From Amorphus coralli DSM 19760 (lineage in GTDB: Bacteria; Pseudomonadota; Alphaproteobacteria; Rhizobiales; Amorphaceae), in the NCBI RefSeq assembly GCF_000374525.1, contig NZ_KB894570.1:835065-899064 (forward strand): DNA of 64,000 nucleotides. Direction: 5' to 3'. The translations under genes and the position numbers were made by a program. Shown piece by piece: positions 46,220 to 55,771 of the stretch. Position 1 is the first letter of the stretch, and each line of letters starts with the position of its first letter. The notes beneath the pieces are model-generated. The model did not search any database, was not told the origin of the DNA, and was given only the letters and a program-made list of their open reading frames with translations.

Positions 46220-46674
46220 CAGTCCCCCCAACGCCAGCGCACGCACCGGCGCGCCCGTCGACCCCCGCATCTTTCGTGAGCCGGTCGCGCGGCGATTGCA
46301 AGCCGGGAGACCTGCGAGCCCCCGAGAAAGGAGGCGATTCCCGAACCCTTGCATCGGGCAGGCCACGGCGTGGGTCGGGCCCATGGTGACCGGGCAGACC
46401 AGGAGACTGGCCGCGCGGGCTCGCGCGCGACAGCCGCACGATGCAGGCATCGCGCGCGCAACGGTGCCGGACCAGGCTGGCGAAACACCGCCTGGAGCCT
46501 TTCTCATGTGGCGAGACTGGGGCGGCCAAGCTTGCGGCATACCCCCAAATGGGATAGGCAAGCGTCGACAATCCACCCATCGCAAGGCGCCGTCAGCGTG
46601 CGGTGAATGGACGATCGGTGCCTCTCGCGCACGGATCGATCCGCCTGCGATCTTGCCAAGATTGGGGTGTGCTT
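46220..46674. other. Divergent intergenic region between porin and gltA
   Basis: 455 bp. It should contain promoters for both genes; a candidate gltA promoter at 46532-46560 is listed separately. The open frames that span it translate to Arg/Pro/Ala-rich sequence and look spurious. No small RNA or tRNA is recognised. Confidence 0.5.
46532..46560 (+). promoter_or_regulatory. Candidate gltA promoter
   Basis: TTGCGG (46532-46537), 17-bp spacer, TAGGCA (46555-46560). The -35 box equals that of lexA; the -10 box is imperfect. The predicted leader before the ATG at 46675 is about 108 nt. Confidence 0.35.
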
Positions 46675-47970
46675 ATGGCAGATGGGACTAACGCGAAACT
46701 GACGATCGGCGAGGAGAGCTGGGATTTCCCGATTCACTCCGGTTCGGTCGGACCGGATGTCGTGGACATCGGGTCGCTCTACAAGCAGACCGGCCGGTTC
46801 ACCTACGATCCGGGGTTCACCTCCACCGCCGCCTGTGAATCGAAGATCACCTTCATCGACGGTGACGAGGGCGTCCTCCTTTACCGCGGATACCCCATCG
46901 ATCAGCTCGCCGAGCACGGCGACTTCCTCGAGACGTGCTATCTCCTGCTGTACGGCGAGCTGCCGACGACCGCGGAGAAGAACGACTTCGTTCAGCGCGT
47001 CACCTACCACACGATGATCCACGAGCAGATGAACCGGTTCTTCACCGGCTTCCGCCGTGATGCTCATCCGATGGCGGTCATGGTCGGTGTCGTGGGCGCG
47101 CTTGCCGCGTTCTATCACGACAGCACCGACATCACCGACCCGCAGCAGCGCATGATCGCCAGCCTTCGCATGATCGCGAAGATGCCGACCATCGCGGCCA
47201 TGGCCTACAAATACTCCATCGGCCAGCCGTTCATGTATCCGCGCAACGACCTCGACTATTCTGCGAACTTCCTGCAGATGTGCTTCGGCGTCCCCTGCGA
47301 GGACTACAAGTTCAACCCGGTCCTGTCGCGCGCAATGGATCGGATCTTCATCCTGCACGCCGACCACGAGCAGAACGCGTCGACTTCGACCGTCCGCCTC
47401 GCCGGTTCGTCGGGCGCCAACCCGTTCGCCTGCATCGCGGCCGGCATCGCCTGCCTCTGGGGCCCCGCCCACGGCGGCGCCAACGAGGCGGCGCTGAACA
47501 TGCTGCACGAGATCGGCTCGGTCGACCGGATCCCGGAATTCGTCGAGCGGGCGAAGGACAAGAACGATCCGTTCCGCCTGATGGGCTTCGGCCACCGGGT
47601 CTACAAGAACTACGACCCGCGCGCGAAGATCATGCAGAAGACCTGCCACGAGGTCCTCGCGGAGCTGGGCATCAAGGACGATCCGGCGCTCGACGTCGCC
47701 ATGGAGCTCGAGAAGATCGCGCTGCACGACGACTACTTCGTCGAGAAGAAGCTGTACCCGAACATCGACTTCTACTCGGGCATCACGCTTCGCGCCCTGG
47801 GCTTCCCGACCACCATGTTCACGGTGCTGTTCGCGCTGGCCCGCACGGTCGGCTGGATCGCCCAGTGGAAGGAAATGGTCGAGGATCCGCACCAGAAGAT
47901 CGGCCGTCCGCGCCAGCTCTACACCGGCGCCGACCACCGCGACTACGTGCCGATCAGCCGGCGCAGCTAG
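46675..47970 (+). CDS. gltA: Citrate synthase
   Basis: A 431-residue type II citrate synthase that condenses acetyl-CoA and oxaloacetate at the entry of the citric acid cycle. Catalytic regions are [20 protein letters not shown] near 247-266, [14 protein letters not shown] near 287-300, and [14 protein letters not shown] near 327-340. The N-terminal beta domain begins [20 protein letters not shown] 46675 is chosen since it matches the normal MADG-type start; the frame is open 24 codons upstream. A strong terminator follows. Confidence 0.97.
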   Translation: MADGTNAKLTIGEESWDFPIHSGSVGPDVVDIGSLYKQTGRFTYDPGFTSTAACESKITFIDGDEGVLLYRGYPIDQLAEHGDFLETCYLLLYGELPTTAEKNDFVQRVTYHTMIHEQMNRFFTGFRRDAHPMAVMVGVVGALAAFYHDSTDITDPQQRMIASLRMIAKMPTIAAMAYKYSIGQPFMYPRNDLDYSANFLQMCFGVPCEDYKFNPVLSRAMDRIFILHADHEQNASTSTVRLAGSSGANPFACIAAGIACLWGPAHGGANEAALNMLHEIGSVDRIPEFVERAKDKNDPFRLMGFGHRVYKNYDPRAKIMQKTCHEVLAELGIKDDPALDVAMELEKIALHDDYFVEKKLYPNIDFYSGITLRALGFPTTMFTVLFALARTVGWIAQWKEMVEDPHQKIGRPRQLYTGADHRDYVPISRRS

Positions 47971-47997
47971 TCCCGGCCGGACTGCACAACACGACAA

Positions 47998-48030
47998 GGC
48001 CCGCGGAGAGCGACCTCCGCGGGCCTTTTT
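47998..48030 (+). terminator. Intrinsic terminator of gltA
   Basis: A perfect 11-bp GC-rich stem, GGCCCGCGGAG and CTCCGCGGGCC, surrounds the 6-nt loop AGCGAC and is followed by five Ts. It begins 28 nt past the gltA stop. Confidence 0.93.
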
Positions 48031-48088
48031 CGTTGGGGGGTCGATGCGGGACCGAACGGGACCGCAGCGCCGGCCCCGAGGCTTCAGG

Positions 48089-49321
48089 TCAAATGCGGGG
48101 GTTCGCCAGGAGCGGCCGGCCGGCGCGCGCCGTATCGATTACCGTTTGCGCCGCCATTTCCGAGGGTTTCGCGCCCCCGGGAAGCGCCATCAGCGCGTCG
48201 AGCCGGCGGAAGGCGTCGACCTGGCGGTGGCGCTCGGGCGTGTCGGAGAGAAGCGGGACGATGGCTGCGGACAGCCGCTCCGGCGTCACATCCTCCTCCA
48301 GGAAGTCCGGAATGGCCCTCTCGCCGAGCACGATGTTGGGCAGGACCATGGTGGTGTAGTTGACGAAACGCACGACCCGGTTGACCACGCGCAGCGCCCG
48401 GGCAACGGCATCGAGCTTGTAGGCAACGGCCATGGGCACGCCGGCGACGGCGAGTTCGAGGGTGACGGTGCCCGACGCGGCGAGCGCGGCGCGGGCCTCG
48501 CCGAACGTCTGCAGCTTCGCCGCGCGGCCGTGGACGATCTCCGGCTTCACCGGCCACGTCGCCACCTCCGCCTCGATGCGCCCGGCGAGATGCGAGACGG
48601 CGGGCAGCACGGCGCGCACGTCGGGCACGCGGGCGGCGATGGCGGCGAGCGTCTCGCCGAAGACCGGCAGCAGCGCCTCGATCTCGGAGGAGCGGCTTCC
48701 CGGCAGGATGAGAAGCGTCGGCGGGCCGGCCGGGTCCAGCGGTCGGTCGCGATCCGGCAGGATCGGCGCCAGCGTCTCCAGCAAGGGGTGACCGACATAG
48801 GTGGTCGGCGGACCGCCGAGGCGCTGGTGCACCTCCGGCTCGAAGGGCAGCACGGCCATCAGCCGGTCGACATAGGCGGCCATGGCGCGTGCCCGGCCGG
48901 GCCGCCAGATCCAGACCGTCGGGCTCACATAGTCGACGATGGGGATGGTGGGGTCGCGTTTGCGCACCTTGCGGGCGACGCGATGGGTGAAGTCCGGCGC
49001 ATCGATGATGACGAAGGCGTCCGGCCGCATCGCCACGACGGCGTCGGCGGTCTGGTTGATGCGGGAGAGGAGCTGCGGCAGCCGGCGGATGATGGCGTCG
49101 ACGCCCATCACCGTGATGTCGGAGAAGGGAAAGAGCGGCTCCAGCCCTTCCGCCTGCATGGTCTCGCCACCGACGCCGGCAAAGGTCACGCGGCCGCCCG
49201 TGGCAGCCTTCAGGGAGGCCATCAGCGCGCCGCCGAGATGATCGCCGCTGGCCTCGCCGGCGACGACGAAGACGCGCAGCGGAGGCTCGCCTGTGTCAGC
49301 GGAACCGGACGCCTGGCTCAC
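48089..49321 (-). CDS. lpxB: Lipid-A-disaccharide synthase
   Basis: A 410-residue family GT19 glycosyltransferase that joins UDP-diacylglucosamine and lipid X. Visible marks are FVVAGEASGDHLGGALMASL near 19-38, VIIDAPDFTHRVARKVRK near 105-122, YVSPTVWIWRPGRARAM near 132-148, and ILPGSRSSEIEALLPVF near 205. GTG 49321 overlaps the lpxI stop by 4 nt. It is the last gene of the lpxD-fabZ-lpxA-lpxI-lpxB run; the gene end faces the gltA terminator. Confidence 0.95.
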   Translation of the reverse strand: MSQASGSADTGEPPLRVFVVAGEASGDHLGGALMASLKAATGGRVTFAGVGGETMQAEGLEPLFPFSDITVMGVDAIIRRLPQLLSRINQTADAVVAMRPDAFVIIDAPDFTHRVARKVRKRDPTIPIVDYVSPTVWIWRPGRARAMAAYVDRLMAVLPFEPEVHQRLGGPPTTYVGHPLLETLAPILPDRDRPLDPAGPPTLLILPGSRSSEIEALLPVFGETLAAIAARVPDVRAVLPAVSHLAGRIEAEVATWPVKPEIVHGRAAKLQTFGEARAALAASGTVTLELAVAGVPMAVAYKLDAVARALRVVNRVVRFVNYTTMVLPNIVLGERAIPDFLEEDVTPERLSAAIVPLLSDTPERHRQVDAFRRLDALMALPGGAKPSEMAAQTVIDTARAGRPLLANPRI

Positions 49322-50223
49322 GCCGCATCCCCCTCACCCGGCAACCCGACCAGAAACAGCCCGGCCCGGTCGGCCTGGGCGATGGTTTCCTGGCGGTCGG
49401 CGATGATGGTCCGGCCCGCCTCGATCACGATGCCGGCGAGCTTCGCGGCGGCCGCCGCGGCCACCGTGGCGGGGCCGATGGTGGGAAGCTCAGTGCGCAG
49501 GTCCTGGCCCGGCTTGGCCCGCTTCACCAGCACGCCGCCGCCCTTCGTGGAGACCCGGCCGAGCTGGCGGAGCTCGGCGACGCGGGCGAGCATGCGGTCG
49601 GTGCCCTCGGCGGCCTCCAGAGCAACGATCCGGCGCTGCATCACCACAGCCGCCTGGCCGACATCGTAGGGGCCGAGCGCGGCAAGCGCGGCCATGGCGA
49701 AGCGGGCGTCCTCGATCTGATCGTCATCGGCCCCAAGGCGCCCGAGAGGGCCTTCGGCAGCCAGCAGCGCCGGGGCGACTTCGCCGATACCGCGCACGTG
49801 AAATCCCTCCGCCTCGATGAGCTTGAGAACCTTGCGGACGACACCGTCATCGCCGCCCACCAGCGCCTGCAGGATCCTGGGCAATCGCCGCAGCGTGCCG
49901 GCGTCCAGCCTGAGCGAGCGGAAATCGGGACGCCGGGTGATGGTGCCGACGAAGACGAGATCGTGAACGCCGCGGGACGCCATGAGGTCGATGGCGCCGC
50001 CGATCTGGCCCCAGCGGAAGGAGCGCGCATCGGGACGGCGCAGGACGAGATCGGCCTCGCCGTCGATGCCGGCGACCACCACCCGGCCGCCCGCCGCCTC
50101 GATCGCCTCGGCGACCTCCAGCGGCAGCATGCCGCCACCGGCGATGACGCCAACGGGTCCGGACCCGGTCGCAGCCCCCTCTCCGGCGGCCGCGCCCACG
50201 CTCAATTCTGCCCCTGACCCCAT
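49318..50223 (-). CDS. lpxI: UDP-2,3-diacylglucosamine pyrophosphatase LpxI
   Basis: A protein of about 301 residues of the LpxI family (DUF1009), which cleaves UDP-diacylglucosamine to lipid X in place of LpxH in alphaproteobacteria. Marks are [20 protein letters not shown] near the start, [17 protein letters not shown] near 90 and [20 protein letters not shown] near 235-255, the metal-binding C-terminal part. ATG 50223 lies inside the end of lpxA; a GTG at 50199, right after the lpxA stop, is an alternative start. It is sandwiched between lpxA and lpxB as in Caulobacter and rhizobia. Confidence 0.93.
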   Translation of the reverse strand: MGSGAELSVGAAAGEGAATGSGPVGVIAGGGMLPLEVAEAIEAAGGRVVVAGIDGEADLVLRRPDARSFRWGQIGGAIDLMASRGVHDLVFVGTITRRPDFRSLRLDAGTLRRLPRILQALVGGDDGVVRKVLKLIEAEGFHVRGIGEVAPALLAAEGPLGRLGADDDQIEDARFAMAALAALGPYDVGQAAVVMQRRIVALEAAEGTDRMLARVAELRQLGRVSTKGGGVLVKRAKPGQDLRTELPTIGPATVAAAAAAKLAGIVIEAGRTIIADRQETIAQADRAGLFLVGLPGEGDAA

Positions 50224-51002
50224 GGCGTGCACACCGCCCGTTCGCCGCCGGCGCGGATGAAGTCGAGGATCAGTTCGACCAGCGGCTCGCCGCCGAACAT
50301 GTTGGTGACGTCCTCGAGCCGCTCCTTGAGGGTGCCCTCGTTGGAGAACAGGTAGCGGTAGGCCTTGCGGAGCGTGTGGATCTGCTCGCGGTCGAAGCCC
50401 CGGCGCTTGAGGCCGACAAGGTTAAGGCCGACGAGCTTGGCGCGGTTGCCGAACACGTTGCCGAAGGGGATCACGTCCTCGCCGACGCCGGTGACGCCGG
50501 ACACGAAGGCATGGTTGCCGATGCGCACGAACTGATGCACCGCGGCACCGCCGCCCATGATGACGTGGTCGCCGACCTTCACGTGGCCGCCGAGCATGAC
50601 GTTGTTGGACAGGATGACGTGGTCGCCCACCTGGCAGTCATGGGCCACGTGGCAGGCGACCATCAGGTAGCAGCCATCACCGACCGTGGTCAGGAGGTGG
50701 CCCTTGGCCGTGCCCGGATTGATGGTCACGTGCTCGCGGATGATGACGTTGCTGCCGATGACGATCCGGTTCGGCTCGCCCTTGTAGGACAGGTCCTGGG
50801 GCGGGGTGCCGAGGCTCGCGAACGGGTAGATCCGGGTGCCCGAACCGATCTCCGTATGCCCCTCCAGGACGACGTGCGAGGCGACCCAGACGCCGTCCGC
50901 CAGGACGACCTCAGGCCCGACGACGCAATAGGGGCCGATGGTCACGTCGTTGCCGATCACCGCGCCGTCGGCAACGATGGCGGTCGGGTGGATGCTCGCC
51001 AT
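50202..51002 (-). CDS. lpxA: UDP-N-acetylglucosamine acyltransferase
   Basis: A 266-residue left-handed beta-helix enzyme that starts lipid A synthesis by O-acylating UDP-GlcNAc. Hexapeptide repeats begin [20 protein letters not shown]. The catalytic His region reads [19 protein letters not shown] near 112-130. A C-terminal helical domain starts near 195 ([19 protein letters not shown]). It starts 5 bp after the fabZ stop. Confidence 0.96.
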   Translation of the reverse strand: MASIHPTAIVADGAVIGNDVTIGPYCVVGPEVVLADGVWVASHVVLEGHTEIGSGTRIYPFASLGTPPQDLSYKGEPNRIVIGSNVIIREHVTINPGTAKGHLLTTVGDGCYLMVACHVAHDCQVGDHVILSNNVMLGGHVKVGDHVIMGGGAAVHQFVRIGNHAFVSGVTGVGEDVIPFGNVFGNRAKLVGLNLVGLKRRGFDREQIHTLRKAYRYLFSNEGTLKERLEDVTNMFGGEPLVELILDFIRAGGERAVCTPWGQGQN

Positions 51003-51007
51003 GAACT

Positions 51008-51472
51008 CTACTCGTCTATGATCATCGCCGAGATCTCGGCCTCGGCAACCTTGGTGTCGCCGACCTTGGCCACGCCGGAGAACTTCCAGATGTTCTGCCG
51101 GTTCTTGATCTTGGTGACGTGGTATTCCAGCACGTCGCCGGGCACGACGGGCTTGCGGAACTTCGCCTTGTCGATGGTCATGAAGTAGACGACCTTCGGC
51201 TTCCTGTCGCCACGCGAGGCCACGCAGAGGCTGCCCGCCGTCTGGGCCATTCCCTCGACGATCAGCACGCCCGGCATCACCGGCTGACCGGGGAAATGCC
51301 CCTGGAAGTGCGGCTCGTTGTAGGTGACGTTCTTGATGCCAATGCCGAACTGGTCACCGTTCATGTCGACGATGCGGTCGACCATGAGAAACGGATAACG
51401 GTGCGGCAGCAGCGAGAGCACGCGCATGATGTCCGCCGCTTCGAGCGTGCCGCCCTCACCCGTTGCCGTCAT
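51008..51472 (-). CDS. fabZ: 3-hydroxyacyl-ACP dehydratase FabZ
   Basis: A 154-residue hotdog-fold dehydratase of fatty acid synthesis. The signature [16 protein letters not shown] lies near 22-37 with the catalytic His in [21 protein letters not shown] near 60-80. ATG 51472 has GGAGGAG about 8 nt upstream and falls 22 bp after the lpxD stop; a longer frame to 51544 overlaps lpxD and is less likely. Co-location with lpxA and lpxD balances membrane phospholipid against lipid A supply. Confidence 0.95.
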   Translation of the reverse strand: MTATGEGGTLEAADIMRVLSLLPHRYPFLMVDRIVDMNGDQFGIGIKNVTYNEPHFQGHFPGQPVMPGVLIVEGMAQTAGSLCVASRGDRKPKVVYFMTIDKAKFRKPVVPGDVLEYHVTKIKNRQNIWKFSGVAKVGDTKVAEAEISAMIIDE

Positions 51473-51494
51473 CCCCGAATCTCCTCCGACTCGA

Positions 51495-52553
51495 TCATCC
51501 ATCATCCGCGCTCTTTCCTGTACCGGGGCGCTTCTCGTTGGCAAGCGCGACCAGTGCCCTGTGAGAGCGCATCCACTCCCGCACCGGACGCGCCGGGCTG
51601 CCGATCCAGCGCTCGCCGGCCGGCACGTCGTCGTTGACCGCGCTCGTACCGCCGATCATCGCACCCGAGCCGATCTTGATGTGCTCGCCGACCGCGACGC
51701 GGCCACCGAGCACGACATAGTCGCCGAGCTCGGCGCTGCCCGAGATTCCGACCTGGGCAACGATCACGCAATGGCGGCCGACCACCACGTTGTGCCCAAT
51801 CTGCACGAGGTTGTCTATTTTGGTGCCCTCGCCGATGGTCGTGTCGCGTAACGATCCCCGATCAATCGTCGTGTTCGCACCGATCTCCACGTCGTCCTGA
51901 ACGATCAGACGGCCGAGCTGCGGGATCTTCACGTGCTTCGGCCCCATGTTGTAGCCAAAGCCGTCCTGGCCGAGGCGAACGCCCGGATGCACGATCACGC
52001 GGTTGCCGATCAGCGAATGCTGGACCGACGCCCCGGCACCGATCCGGCAATCGCGTCCGATCCGGCACGTTGGCCCGACCACGGCGTTCGGGCCGATGCA
52101 GGTCCCGCTTCCGACCTCGACGCCCGGCCCGACCACCGCGCCCGCCTCGATCGTGACACCGTCCTCGATCCGCGCGGAGGCATCGACATGGGCAGCCGGC
52201 GAGATGCCGTCCGCCGTCCAGGCCGGCGCAGACACAGCCTCGGGGAACAGCCGGGCCCCCACCTGCGCGAATGACCGGTAGGGGGCGGCTGCCACAAGCG
52301 GCACGGCAGTGTCAGGGATGTAGGGCAGATCGGCGTCCCGGCAGAGGATCACGCCGGCCCGGCTCGCCTTGAGCGCCGGCCAGTATTTCTTGTGTTCGAC
52401 AAAAGAGACATCGTCCGGACCGGCGGCATCAAGCGAGGCCACACCGCGGATCGAGCGCTCGGCCGTGCGTTCGGGCGGCTTCGCCCCGGTCAGTTCGGAC
52501 AGGTCCGCAAGCGACAGCGGCTTGGGCTCGGAAAAGAAAACCGGTTCTGACAT
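51495..52553 (-). CDS. lpxD: UDP-3-O-acylglucosamine N-acyltransferase
   Basis: A 352-residue left-handed beta-helix acyltransferase, third step of lipid A synthesis. The N-terminal uridine-binding domain covers about 1-110 ([15 protein letters not shown]). Hexapeptide repeats follow, with [20 protein letters not shown] near 225-244 and the catalytic-His region [20 protein letters not shown] near 268-287. ATG 52553 is the clear start. It follows bamA by 214 bp, a gap that holds a strong stem-loop. Confidence 0.95.
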   Translation of the reverse strand: MSEPVFFSEPKPLSLADLSELTGAKPPERTAERSIRGVASLDAAGPDDVSFVEHKKYWPALKASRAGVILCRDADLPYIPDTAVPLVAAAPYRSFAQVGARLFPEAVSAPAWTADGISPAAHVDASARIEDGVTIEAGAVVGPGVEVGSGTCIGPNAVVGPTCRIGRDCRIGAGASVQHSLIGNRVIVHPGVRLGQDGFGYNMGPKHVKIPQLGRLIVQDDVEIGANTTIDRGSLRDTTIGEGTKIDNLVQIGHNVVVGRHCVIVAQVGISGSAELGDYVVLGGRVAVGEHIKIGSGAMIGGTSAVNDDVPAGERWIGSPARPVREWMRSHRALVALANEKRPGTGKSADDG

Positions 52554-52706
52554 GGACGTGGCGTCTCCGCTCCGCCGGGGGCTGGATTCAGGCGGCGCGA
52601 TCCCTATAGCACGTCACGCCGCGACACAAAGGGGAGGCGCGCCCGCCGCCCCGAACCGGTGCGGCAACCGCGCACGGCCCGGCGGGCGACGCCGGCTCCA
52701 AACGTC

Positions 52707-52740
52707 GATCGACCCGCATTCGGCAGAATGCAGGTCGATC
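52707..52740 (-). terminator. 15-bp stem-loop between bamA and lpxD
   Basis: GATCGACC-C-GCATTC and GAATGC-A-GGTCGATC surround a 4-nt loop, 27 nt after the bamA stop. The only imperfect position is C opposite A on the forward strand but U-G on the transcribed reverse strand, so the RNA stem is continuous. No U-run follows. It may attenuate read-through into lpxD or protect the bamA 3' end. Confidence 0.6.
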
Positions 52741-52767
52741 AAGCCAGCCCCGTAAGTCGGATGGTGG

Positions 52768-55128
52768 CTAGAAGGTGGTGCCACCGCCGATGCGGAAGAC
52801 CTGGGTCTCGTCGGCTTCGTTCTTCACGATCGGCCAGGCGAAATCGGCGCGCAGCGGACCGAGCGGCGATTCCCAGAGGATACCGAAGCCGGCCGTCCAG
52901 CGGAGCTCGAAATCGTCCGATTCGACGGTCGTGCCGGGCGGGAGCGCATCCGGATCCGCGCTCCAGAGCGAGCCGGCATCGGAGAACACGGCACCGGAGA
53001 AGCCGATCTCTTCCGGAATGAGCGGCAGCGGGAAGGTCGCCTCCGCCGTACCGGCGATGTAGTAGCGGCCACCGAGCGCATCACCCGTGGAAGCGTCGCG
53101 CGGACCGATACCGGAGGTCTCGAAGCCGCGGATCACCGAGCCGCCGATGAAGTACTGGTCCTGCAGGTACAGGCCGTCCTTCAGCGACTGGATGACGCCA
53201 CCCTGCGCCTTGAGGAAGCCAACCACGCCCCAGGCCGGAACGATCTCGTGGTAGAGGCGCGCCTCGGCGCTGGTCCGCGAGAAGTGGGTGTCACCACCCA
53301 GGCCGGCGATCTCCTGGGTGAACTTGGCGTAGATGCCGTCACGCGGGAAGATCGTGTTGTCGAGCGAGTTGTAGATCAGCGACGCCCCGACCAGCGACGT
53401 GAGGGTGGTGCCCTGCGTCTGACAGACCGCATCCGAGATTGTGGTCTGGTTCTGGAAGCAGTTCGCCTCGGTCGTGAAGTCCGGGATGTCGACGTCGCGG
53501 TTGTAGATCCGGTAGAACGGCTGCAGCGTCGTCTCGTCGTTCAGCGGGAAGCCGAAGCGGATCGCACCACCCGTCAGCACCTGGTCGTAAGACTGGGTGG
53601 AGTCGGCATCGCTCGTGCGGTTGTAGACATCGAAGCCGGCCGAGATGCGGCGACCCAGGAAGAACGGCTCGGTGAAGGAGAACTCGACGTTGGTCGTGTT
53701 CTCGCCACCACCGACCAGCGCCTTCACGTACTGGCCGCGACCGAGGAAGTTGCGCTCCTCGATGGACACGTCGCCGATGACGCCGTCGGAGGTCGAGTAG
53801 CCGACACCGAAGGAGACCTTACCGGTGGGCTTCTCTTCCACGTAGACGTTCACGATCACGCGGTCGGGGGCCGAGCCCTGCTCCGAGGTGATGCGGACGG
53901 TCTCGAAGAAGCCGAGATCATTCAGGCGGCGTTCGGCGCGGTCGACGAGCACCCGGTTGTAGGCGTCGCCTTCGACCAGGTCGAACTCACGCCGGATGAC
54001 GTAGTCGCGGGTCGAGGTGTTGCCGTAGATGTTGATCCGCTCGACGTAAGCGCGCGGCCCCTCGTCGATCTGGTAGTCGATCGAGATGGTGTTGGTTTCG
54101 AAGTCGCGGGCACCACGGGGGCGGACCTGAGCAAAGGCGTAGCCGCGCTTGGAAGCCTCGATCGTGAGGTTCTCGATCGACTTCTCGACCAGCTCGGAGG
54201 AATAGGTCCGGCCGCTGCGGGTCTCGAGCGTGCCACGCAGCTGTTCGGGGTCGAGATCGTTCAGGGTGGTGTCCACCTCGATCTCGCCGAACTTGTACTT
54301 CGGGCCCTCGTCCAGCGTGTAGGTGATGAAGAAGGTGTTCCGCTCGCGATCGAAGTCGGCCACAGCGGAGACGATCCGGAAATCGGCGTAGCCGTGGTTG
54401 TAGTAGAAGCGGCGGATGAGTTCCTGGTCGGCCGCGAAGCGGTCGGGATCGTAGGTGTCGGTGGTGCGCAGCCAGCCGAGGAAGCCGGACTGACGGGTCT
54501 GGATGACGTCGCGCAGGCGACCGTCGCTGAACGACTTGTTGCCGATGAAGGTGATTCGCGCGACCTGCGTCTTGCCGCCCTCGTCCACCTCGAAGACCAG
54601 GTCGACGCGGTTCTGCTGCAGATCGATCATCTGCGGCGTCACGCTGGCTTCGTAGTTGCCGCGACGGCGGTAGGTCTCGAGGATGCGCTCGACGTCACTC
54701 TGCACGCGGGCGCGGGTCAGCACCGAACGCGGCTTCGACTGGACCACGCCTTCCAGCGTCTCGTCCGACAGGCCGCGGTTCCCCTCGAAGTTCACCCGGT
54801 TGATGATCGGGTTCTCCTGAACCGTGACCACCAGGGTGGAGCCGCGCTGGACGATTTGGACATCCGCGAACAGGCCGGTGGCGAACAGTGTCGCGATCGA
54901 CTCGTCGATGTCACCGGGACCGAAACTCTGGCCGGGCTTGATGGTGAGGTACGCGCGCACCGTTTCGGCGTCGACGCGGGTGTTCCCATCGACGGAGATC
55001 GACCGGACGACGGCCGCCTCCGCGGTCTGGGAAGCCACGATAGCGGTCGCAGGGACCGCGATCGCGCCCACAAGGGCGACGGCGAGAACGAGTGCGAACT
55101 TACGGATCAAGTCGGAACAAGCGTGCAT
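52768..55128 (-). CDS. bamA: Outer-membrane protein assembly factor BamA
   Basis: A 786-residue Omp85 protein. The signal peptide (MHACSDLIRKFALVLAVALV...) is cut after AEA near residue 36. Five POTRA domains run from about 38 to 450, starting VVRSISVDGNTRVDAETVRAY. The 16-stranded barrel reaches the C-terminal Phe (FRIGGGTTF) and includes the VRGF-like loop VIRGFETSGIGPRD near 675. ATG 55128 is chosen for the signal peptide; the frame is open upstream to 55347. It folds porins and LptD into the outer membrane and lies after rseP and before lpxD as in most proteobacteria. Confidence 0.96.
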   Translation of the reverse strand: MHACSDLIRKFALVLAVALVGAIAVPATAIVASQTAEAAVVRSISVDGNTRVDAETVRAYLTIKPGQSFGPGDIDESIATLFATGLFADVQIVQRGSTLVVTVQENPIINRVNFEGNRGLSDETLEGVVQSKPRSVLTRARVQSDVERILETYRRRGNYEASVTPQMIDLQQNRVDLVFEVDEGGKTQVARITFIGNKSFSDGRLRDVIQTRQSGFLGWLRTTDTYDPDRFAADQELIRRFYYNHGYADFRIVSAVADFDRERNTFFITYTLDEGPKYKFGEIEVDTTLNDLDPEQLRGTLETRSGRTYSSELVEKSIENLTIEASKRGYAFAQVRPRGARDFETNTISIDYQIDEGPRAYVERINIYGNTSTRDYVIRREFDLVEGDAYNRVLVDRAERRLNDLGFFETVRITSEQGSAPDRVIVNVYVEEKPTGKVSFGVGYSTSDGVIGDVSIEERNFLGRGQYVKALVGGGENTTNVEFSFTEPFFLGRRISAGFDVYNRTSDADSTQSYDQVLTGGAIRFGFPLNDETTLQPFYRIYNRDVDIPDFTTEANCFQNQTTISDAVCQTQGTTLTSLVGASLIYNSLDNTIFPRDGIYAKFTQEIAGLGGDTHFSRTSAEARLYHEIVPAWGVVGFLKAQGGVIQSLKDGLYLQDQYFIGGSVIRGFETSGIGPRDASTGDALGGRYYIAGTAEATFPLPLIPEEIGFSGAVFSDAGSLWSADPDALPPGTTVESDDFELRWTAGFGILWESPLGPLRADFAWPIVKNEADETQVFRIGGGTTF

Positions 55129-55570
55129 TGCGGGGGATTTGCCCTCTGGTGCTCCGCATCTTCCGCCGCCTGGCAGCGGCGTGCCTACGCGCAACAAAAA
55201 TAGCGATTGCCGTTGGTATTGCAGGCTTTTGGGGCCGAAGCAACCCGACGCCGGACGCGGCTCCGACGATTTGGAAGGGACCGTGGCGCGTTCGCCACGC
55301 TCGTTAAGACTTGAGGCAGTCTGGCCCCGGTTTCCGGGATTTCGCAAGCCCCACGCAAGCTGGCGGAGAGTGTCGAATCCGCCAGCAACGCGGCCACGGA
55401 TGACACCGGCGGCCCCGGAAGGCGGACGCCGTTAGCGGATTTTTAAGCTTAAGACGGAATTCTGCGCCGTCGGACTTGCCCCAAAAGACGCAAACGATGC
55501 AGAGGCACACGCCCAGGCGGTAGAATCAGCGCCCGGACCTGCGGACGTGCCTTCCGGCGGAGGTCCTCAG

Positions 55571-55601
55571 CGGAAAACCGGTGCCCACTTTTCCTGGAAG
55601 C
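55571..55601 (-). repeat. Palindromic element, locus 2 copy 1 (degenerate)
   Basis: The core from CGGAAAACCG to ACTTTTCCT and the right arm GGAAGC are intact. The left arm CTTCCGG is separated from the core by an extra stretch of about 13 bp (55558-55570), so the outer stem is broken. It is the copy farthest from rseP. Confidence 0.75.
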
Positions 55602-55615
55602 AGCTCTTCCCTCAC

Positions 55616-55659
55616 GCGCTTCCGGACGGAAAACCGGTGCCCACTTTTCCTGGAAGCGG
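55616..55659 (-). repeat. Palindromic element, locus 2 copy 2
   Basis: Arms GCGCTTCC (55616-55623) and GGAAGCGG (55652-55659) pair over seven positions. The 28-nt core starts GGACGGAAAACCG and ends CACTTTTCCT. Confidence 0.85.
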
Positions 55660-55670
55660 CTCTTCCCGGC

Positions 55671-55714
55671 GCGCTTCTAGGCGGAAAACCGGTGCCCACT
55701 TTTCCTGGAAGCGG
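55671..55714 (-). repeat. Palindromic element, locus 2 copy 3
   Basis: The left arm GCGCTTCT (55671-55678) differs by one base from its neighbours, and the next bases read AGGCGG instead of GGACGG. The right arm is GGAAGCGG. The period to copy 2 is 55 bp. Confidence 0.82.
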
Positions 55715-55726
55715 CGCTTACCTCAC

Positions 55727-55770
55727 GCGCTTCCGGACGGAAAACCGGTGCCCACTTTTCCTGGAAGCGC
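55727..55770 (-). repeat. Palindromic element, locus 2 copy 4, abutting the rseP stop codon
   Basis: Perfect 8-bp arms GCGCTTCC (55727-55734) and GGAAGCGC (55763-55770) surround the 28-nt core. One base separates the element from the reverse-strand stop codon of rseP (55772-55774). The period to copy 3 is 56 bp. Confidence 0.88.
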
Positions 55771-55771
55771 T

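Larger units (their letters stand above)
55129..55770. other. rseP-bamA intergenic region with tandem palindromes
   Basis: 643 bp lie between the rseP stop and the bamA start. The rseP-proximal 220 bp are filled by four tandem palindromic elements, listed separately. The bamA-proximal part has no convincing gene; it contains a 7-bp hairpin CGTGGCG/CGCCACG (55282-55299). A bamA promoter is expected here but none is clear. Confidence 0.6.

Noticed and set aside
55571..55770. Regular four-copy repeat that looks like a short CRISPR array
   Set aside because: The gaps are only about 11-15 bp and resemble one another, the repeat itself is a long palindrome, and no cas gene is near.
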